Shown here piece after piece: positions 58,592 through 64,000 of a stretch of 64,000 bases of DNA. The position numbers and the translations under genes were made by a program. The stretch covers positions 39,888,566 to 39,952,565 of the forward strand of contig NC_086375.1 of the NCBI RefSeq assembly GCF_036588685.1, read 5' to 3'. The first letter of the stretch is position 1. Each line of letters opens with the position of its first letter. The notes under the pieces are model-generated. The model saw only the letters and a program-made list of their open reading frames with translations, was not told the DNA's origin and searched no databases. The DNA comes from Mytilus trossulus (Eukaryota; Mollusca; Bivalvia; Mytilida; Mytilidae).

Positions 58592-59437
58592 TAATTCTGT
58601 ACTGTACTTGTGCAAAATACATTGTCTTTTTGTTTTGGTTTCTGAGTTGGTCTTGCACCAGAAGAATTCTGTTAAGGTAGCCCAATACAAAGATTTTTAT
58701 AACTCCATCTCCCAAGTTTTAAAATGCTGTAATTTTCTTAATAATGCTTGAAAATTTATAAAATTGGTAGTGTTGGATAGCTTACAGATTACTCTTTCAA
58801 ATAAATGCAATTTTAGTATGATGCAACAATTATGTAACCAATTATAATGTTAAATGCGTCTAAAATATTTTTCACCAAAATTCCACTTTCAAATGAACTT
58901 AGCTTTTGCATAGGTATCCCTAGAGGGTTGATTTTATCATATGTTGTTCCTATGGCCATTATCTACAAAAGGGTGTCTCAGATTTCAGATAGAATGTATA
59001 TAACAAATTTTACACCTAATTAAACATTTTCTTCTTTTATGTGGTTAGGATGTTTACACTTATTAGAGATTTATGAGAGAATGGAATACCATAGAGACAA
59101 TCTGAGACACCTTTTTGAAGCCCATGATGTATTGATTAAGATTTCGTTAAAATTTCCTTTAGAGTTAAAAGATGGCAGAGCTAAATTCATTCAAGTGAAC
59201 TTACCCAGATTTTGCCACCTAATTACATAATAATTGATTACATAATGCTTGCATAATAAAAATATTGCATTCATTTAAAAGATTAATCTTTTATCTATCT
59301 ATATATACCTCTTTTATTATTTTCTATGCATTCATAAGAAAGTTACAGCATTTCAAAGGTTAGTGATTGGAAGTAAAAAAATCTTTGTATTGTGCTACCT
59401 TAAATTGGTACATTTTAAGTATTTTTGTCGCCCAAAA
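58592..59437 (-). pseudogene. Decayed duplicate of the TCAF-like terminal exon, split by a TTAA element
   Basis: On the minus strand 59404-59437 resembles the codons for KILKRYQLED of the last TCAF exon. The match resumes after the inserted element at 58592-58671 with NSSGARPTQKPKQKDNVFC, TSTVQN and a TAA. The intact gene reads NSSGARPTQKPPRKEYAYC, SSTVQT there. The duplicate has at least one small deletion at the join and stops before the intact tail. It is a pseudo-exon roughly 0.9 kb downstream of the functional one, or less likely an alternative last exon. Confidence 0.75.
58676..59399. mobile_element. 724-bp element with TTAA duplication, inside the TCAF exon duplicate
   Basis: The termini ggtagcccaatacaaagatt and the inverse aatctttgtattgtgctacc differ at one position. 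TTAA flanks both ends (58672-58675 and 59400-59403). An internal palindrome pairs 'gtgtctcagattt' with 'aatctgagacacc'. The 63-codon frame at 59039-59230 is in the interior, without recognised homology. Confidence 0.85.
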
Positions 59438-59552
59438 CTTGCGACATGAAAAGATATGAATCAATGTGATTATACTGAAATTGAGTTTATTTCAATATCA
59501 AATTAAAGTACATGGTAAATACTAAGTATGTAAGTTCTTTTATTTAATCTAC

Positions 59553-62500
59553 TTATAAAGCAGAACACGAACTTGCATTCTTGGTTTTGTCCTCCTTAGT
59601 TTGTACTGTACTTGAGCAATAAGCATATTCCTTTCGTGGTGGTTTCTGAGTAGGACGTGCACCAGAAGAATTATCTTCAAGTTGGTACCTTTTAAGAATT
59701 TTCGTAGCTCTGTCTTTTGCAAATTCGCTTGTTGTAATATCATCAGGAAGATAAGGTGAAAATTTGTTCAACTCGTCAATAGCGTAATGCTGAATTGGCC
59801 ATCCCCAAAACTCGAAAACGGGGCTAAGATTTCTCTTTACTACATTGGAAAAGGTTTGTATCCAGATTGTCTCCTTTTCCTGCTGTGTTGATGGTCGGTT
59901 GTCTTCTGCAAGTTTGTTGTAAGTCCGGAACACAGATTTGTAAGCAGTCCAGCCAAAATCTCTCGCTAATTGTGCATATACTAACAAAGCTATACCAGGA
60001 CTGTCACACCATGTGTCATACGTTGCCCCTTCCTGTAATTAAAAGTGAATTTGTAAAGGAATTTGTTGATGAACAACACTTTCTGCTAAAATGTTCATCT
60101 GTAAAATGTGAGAGAGTTTCCATCATTCCAAATATAATTTAAATTTACAGAATTTTCAGAATTGAGATGACCAATAACAATTTATTTGAATAATGTCGTA
60201 TGAAAATAGTCGCATACTTAAAACAATTTAATTAGTAATTTTAATAATGTTTACGTTTTTAAAAAACTATCAAAAAGCTGGTAAAATTATATATATATTA
60301 GTTAAAAGACAGACACATTTTTCTTGTATGGATACATTTAGCTATTTATTTGGGCTTGTTATCATTTGCTTGTCAGAACCACAATGACCTTGTAAAAATA
60401 AATATTTCTTCTACTTTTTTTTATATAATTAGAATCACTGTTTTTGATGAATGCACTTACTTATTTACTGCCCTGTTTAACGGTAAAATCACAAAATCAA
60501 CTGAAAGTGCTTAATTAAGTGGCCAAAGTAAATGATAAAACACATCAAACGAATGGACAACAACTGTCATATTTATGACTTGGTACAGGCAATTACAAAT
60601 GTAGAAAACAGTGGATTAATCCTGGTTTTATAGCGTTTAACCTCTCACTTGTACGACTATTTGTCAATGTGAAAACATATGACATTTATATATATATAAA
60701 AAACGTATATGTTTGTTAATTAAATACGTACATGCAAGTTTCGTATGTATGTTTATTTGCGTGTACATATTGTTTAGGGGTACATAAAAAAAACATGTGG
60801 ATTTATATTGTTATAGCATATAGTACAAGTTTCAATGAAAAACAACTAATTTTTCATCAGCAGATGGACCTTACAAAAACGAAGCAAATAACACGTTTAG
60901 ACATAGATCAAAAACTGTCGCTTTGATTTGTTGCATTTTTAAAGGATTTTGTATAAATTTTAAAAATGAAACCCATCTAAATATAACTTATGATATACCT
61001 TACCCGGAGATATGTTCTGGCTTCCTCGAACTGATCTCGGACCCACAGATGATCCCATGGTCTTATATTGCAAATAACATCCATAGCATGCAATGTAAAC
61101 ACATTACAAGTAACTTCTATCGTACCATCCCAGGTCCACGCATAGTCCTGGAAATTATGTCCCAGTTCATGGAACATTCCCCAACTTCCCTTCCCGTTGT
61201 GTACGTTTAGAATGTGATCTCTGGATAACAGGAAGCAGTCATCATCGATCTAAGTAAAAACAGAACAAGAATGTGTCCCCAGTAAACAGACACCTCACTC
61301 ACACTATCATTTTCTATGTGCAGCGGACCGTGAAATTGGATAAAAGTCTTATTTGGCATTACAATTAGAATGATCATACCAAAGGGAACATGTGTACTAA
61401 GTTTCTAGTTGCTTGGATTTCAACTTAATCCAAAAATACCTTGACCTAAAATTTAACCTGAAGCGGATCAGACGAACGAACGGACGGACGAACGAACGAA
61501 CAGACTAGAAAACATATTGTCCCTCTACTCGTAGGTGGGGCATAAAAAAAACAAGTCATGCAATAATAAATCTTTTTCAATAAACACATCGAAATATGAT
61601 AGATAAAAAAATAAAAACTCATCAAAGTTATCAGGATATAATTTTAAAACAGTTTTGCCATTCCCTAATATTTGTTTTATGTTAAGCTAGATGATAACAA
61701 AAGGTGATTGATTTGAACGAACAATCGTCTTACTATTAATTGCACTGATAATCGATCCGAACAAGACAACCAAAATTGAATCAAACAAATATGTAGTTTA
61801 GTTTTGTTAGAAATGTTATGAAATTTAGGTTAAATTAAATATTCTTGATATAAACGTCAAAGATTTGTTTCCTTCACCAGGATTCTACTTCCAATACAAG
61901 ATCGAGTTTATATTCTACAAAAACTTGAAATAAAATTGACTTCAACAGAACAAATAATGGTGGTTTGATCTTACAAATGTAAATGAAATAAAAAAATTTG
62001 TAAAACATCGCTTGCAATTCTAGATATTTCGAACAATTTCATAGAAATCAAACGAAAGAGTGTGAACGCCAGATCTTTCGTCACAAAAAGACTCACCAGT
62101 GACGCTCGAATTGAAAACAATAATAGACCGAAAAAAATACGAAGTATAGAAACGTTCTTAAATATTTATATTGAAACGAACCTTATTAGGATCTGCCACA
62201 TCAAGATTGGTGACGATTGGATAACCAGAATGCATATAACCAGCAGATGGTTGTTCATCTGTAACCACCCATTCTCCTCTACCATCGGATGGATCCTTCC
62301 CTAGTAGATCCATGTGGGCAGATACTACGGAATCCCAAACTTTCACCGTCATTGTTGGATCTGAGAGATGTCTTACAGATGTGGATGGTAAGCTCAGAGT
62401 GATTTTGTCTCCAATAATGTCACACCATAGTCCTGGTTTGTTACGTTCGACGGATTCCCAGTTCTTTGCTGTTTTATAAGTAAACATGGGAGCAGACACG

Positions 62501-63611
62501 ACATTGTGTAGTTTCAATTGTATTCTATCCTTTGTACTGTTTGGAGACTGTACATAAACAAGTCCTCCAAATGGACTGCAAATTTTTAACGGCATTGAAG
62601 GAAGCGTTCCAAATTCGTCTGATTTAAGCTCTTTTTCAATTCTAATCTTAGGCCAGCGTTTTAATTCAGAATTTGTATCATGAAGTTCGTCACCATGGAT
62701 ACCAATTATAATATCCCATGGATTTTTGGACTTACTCCACGACACTTCCATGACAATACCAGCAGGCAGGTAACATCCAGTTGAATGTAATTTTTGTGTC
62801 TGTGAGGAAAAGTTTAATGTGAAAGACTGAGTTTCCGGTGTGTTCTCAAATGTTCCTGGAAATTCTTGAATTCCCTGTGCTAGCACTTCATTCCCATCTA
62901 AACCATCTCTGATCATCATATAACACATAAGCATCGCAGCTCTTTTAGCGGCATTTACCTCAACTGGTTGACTGCGTGTCGGAATATAGTCATTTCCTGG
63001 TGATAATTTCTGAATCAAATCCACAACATGTGGTTTGTAAGTGATATACAGTTCTTCTGGTGAATAAAATACATTGTATATCATCCCAACTAACCTATTT
63101 ATCTTTTCTGGATGTTTGTTTATCGCTGCAACTAGATCATTCGGCTTAGCATAGTCAGCCATATTGTCTTTTATTACAATTTCGTCTAAATCGTTATCAT
63201 TCTCGTAAACCAATTTCCCAGCGTAACAAACACCTATTGCCCTGAAGATGATTTTAAATGGTATATTGTCAACGCCTATTTCATAAACTTGTGCGAAACC
63301 CCATGGGCACACTCCACATATTAATCCGCCTCCCCTCTCTACCCACTCAAGTAATTTCAAAATACTATAATCTTCTGTCAGAACCGGAAGTCCATCCCAT
63401 GTTAATATCCTACATTCAGGCGGTAGCTCATCAAAGTTATTTACATACTCAGAAAAACAAGCTATTTCATTTCCCTTGTACTTGTTTCTCGTTATCCATT
63501 TTCTGATATTTTCGTTGAATCGATTATTTTGCCGTTCTGTATCTTTTTCACCAAAACTATTAACTAATGCATCGTGCGAAAATACAATGATTCTTCCTTT
63601 CCCATGTTCAG
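59553..63611 (-). CDS. TCAF: TRPM8 channel-associated factor-like protein with peptidase M60 domain (5' exons outside window)
   Basis: Three exons in transcript order: 62182-63611, 61004-61249 and 59553-60032. Phases agree, and the TAA is at 59553-59555. They encode about 718 residues; the full family length of roughly 900 or more implies missing 5' exons beyond the window. The first exon has the amidotransferase-like region (GRIIVFSHDA, LEWVERGGGLICGV) and continues into the M60 N-terminal part. The second carries the gluzincin motif HELGHNFQ (HELGH codons at 61157-61171) with the downstream glutamate in GTIEVTCN, so the zinc site is intact. The third holds the helical C terminus (WCDSPGIALLVYAQLARDFGW) and a polar tail. 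TCAF proteins in mammals regulate TRPM8 trafficking, and M60 domains cleave glycoproteins. Which applies here is unknown. The donor after DPNK is gttcgt, a weaker consensus. Confidence 0.9.
60535..60665 (-). repeat. Family D-related fragment in a TCAF intron
   Basis: The stretch 'tatgacttggtacaggcaat' through 'aatcctggttttatagc' parallels 25.22-25.31 kb. Confidence 0.5.
61270..61560 (+). repeat. Dispersed repeat ending in a gacgaacg array, TCAF intron
   Basis: The block includes 'aatgatcataccaaagggaa', 'tttaacctgaagcggatcag' and the simple run acgaacggacggacgaacga. It ends gtaggtggggcataaaaaaa. The tail is an arrangement I associate with bivalve dispersed repeats. It lies entirely in the intron between exons 62182 and 61249. 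Confidence 0.65.
62055..62155 (+). repeat. Dispersed repeat family C, TCAF intron
   Basis: The text acaaaaagactcaccagtga and cgctcgaattgaaaacaat matches the family C copies at 33.6 and 48.7 kb. Confidence 0.7.
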
Positions 63612-63879
63612 CTGAAAATATAAATATAATCTATGATGATTTTTTAGATTCTCAAATTGTCTCTTTAATTCTTCTTTCTTCTTTATGGCAAGATATGACT
63701 AGAGCACGGTCCTATACTGTGAAATGGATTCCTTTGGATTCCTTTTTATTAAAAATTGTTGTGGATTGTTGAACAATAATGTTTTCGTAGAAATTTGATG
63801 TCGTTGTTTTGACAAAGTCTTTATAAAAGCGCATATAATAATAATCGTACTTCGTTAAAACATAGGCTATGGACTATCA

Positions 63880-64000
63880 ATAAAATTGAGATTTGAAATG
63901 GTGAATGTGCCAAAGAGACAACAACCCGACCATAGATCAGACAACAGCAGAAGGTCACCAACAGGTCTTCAATGCAACGAGAAATTCCCGCACCCGGAGG
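63880..64000 (-). repeat. Family B repeat at the window edge
   Basis: The sequence gtgccaaagagacaacaacc and onward is the inverse of the 32.93-33.0 kb ending. It presumably lies in the upstream intron of the TCAF-like gene. Confidence 0.6.

Overview
The window looks like AT-rich intron and intergenic DNA from a bivalve mollusc, most likely a marine mussel (Mytilidae). It has spliced genes with GT-AG introns of 0.2-4 kb and no operons. The protein homologies are animal. The dispersed repeats are of kinds I associate with mussel genomes, for example copies ending near 'gagttgtctcattggca', poly-G tracts followed by tgtccgtc arrays, and 'agactcatcagtgacgctc' elements. The genus is inference. Gene models were assembled by hand from splice sites and reading phase and have no transcript support.

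Layout: (1) 1-4708, plus strand: the last three coding exons of an unidentified coiled-coil-like protein. The introns carry a 168-bp tandem repeat, a 188-bp TTA-flanked MITE and a 1.34-kb hAT-like element. (2) 5715-13987, minus strand: a complete ten-exon EFHC2 orthologue (745 aa, three DM10 domains and a C-terminal EF-hand region), a microtubule inner protein of ciliary doublets. It is convergent with gene 1. (3) 14-46 kb: about 32 kb with no confident host gene. It is filled with repeats: segmental and tandem duplications, palindromic MITEs, nested DNA transposons with readable target-site duplications, a broken LINE, a tRNA-derived SINE and many copies of dispersed mussel-type families. (4) 46388-56235, minus strand: an eight-exon gene I assembled for 351 aa. 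It encodes a PDZ-like domain followed by what looks like a three-lobed beta-trefoil (IL-1/FGF-like spacing) with no signal peptide. I do not recognise this combination as a named family, and it is the most interesting object here. (5) 58.6-59.4 kb: a decayed duplicate of the 3' end of the next gene, split by a TTAA-flanked element. (6) 59553-beyond 64000, minus strand: the C-terminal three exons of a TCAF-like (FAM115) protein with a peptidase M60 domain and an intact HELGH zinc site.

The three main genes (cilia, possible cytokine or scaffold, TCAF/M60) have no evident functional link. The window is best read as independent genes separated by transposon-rich DNA.
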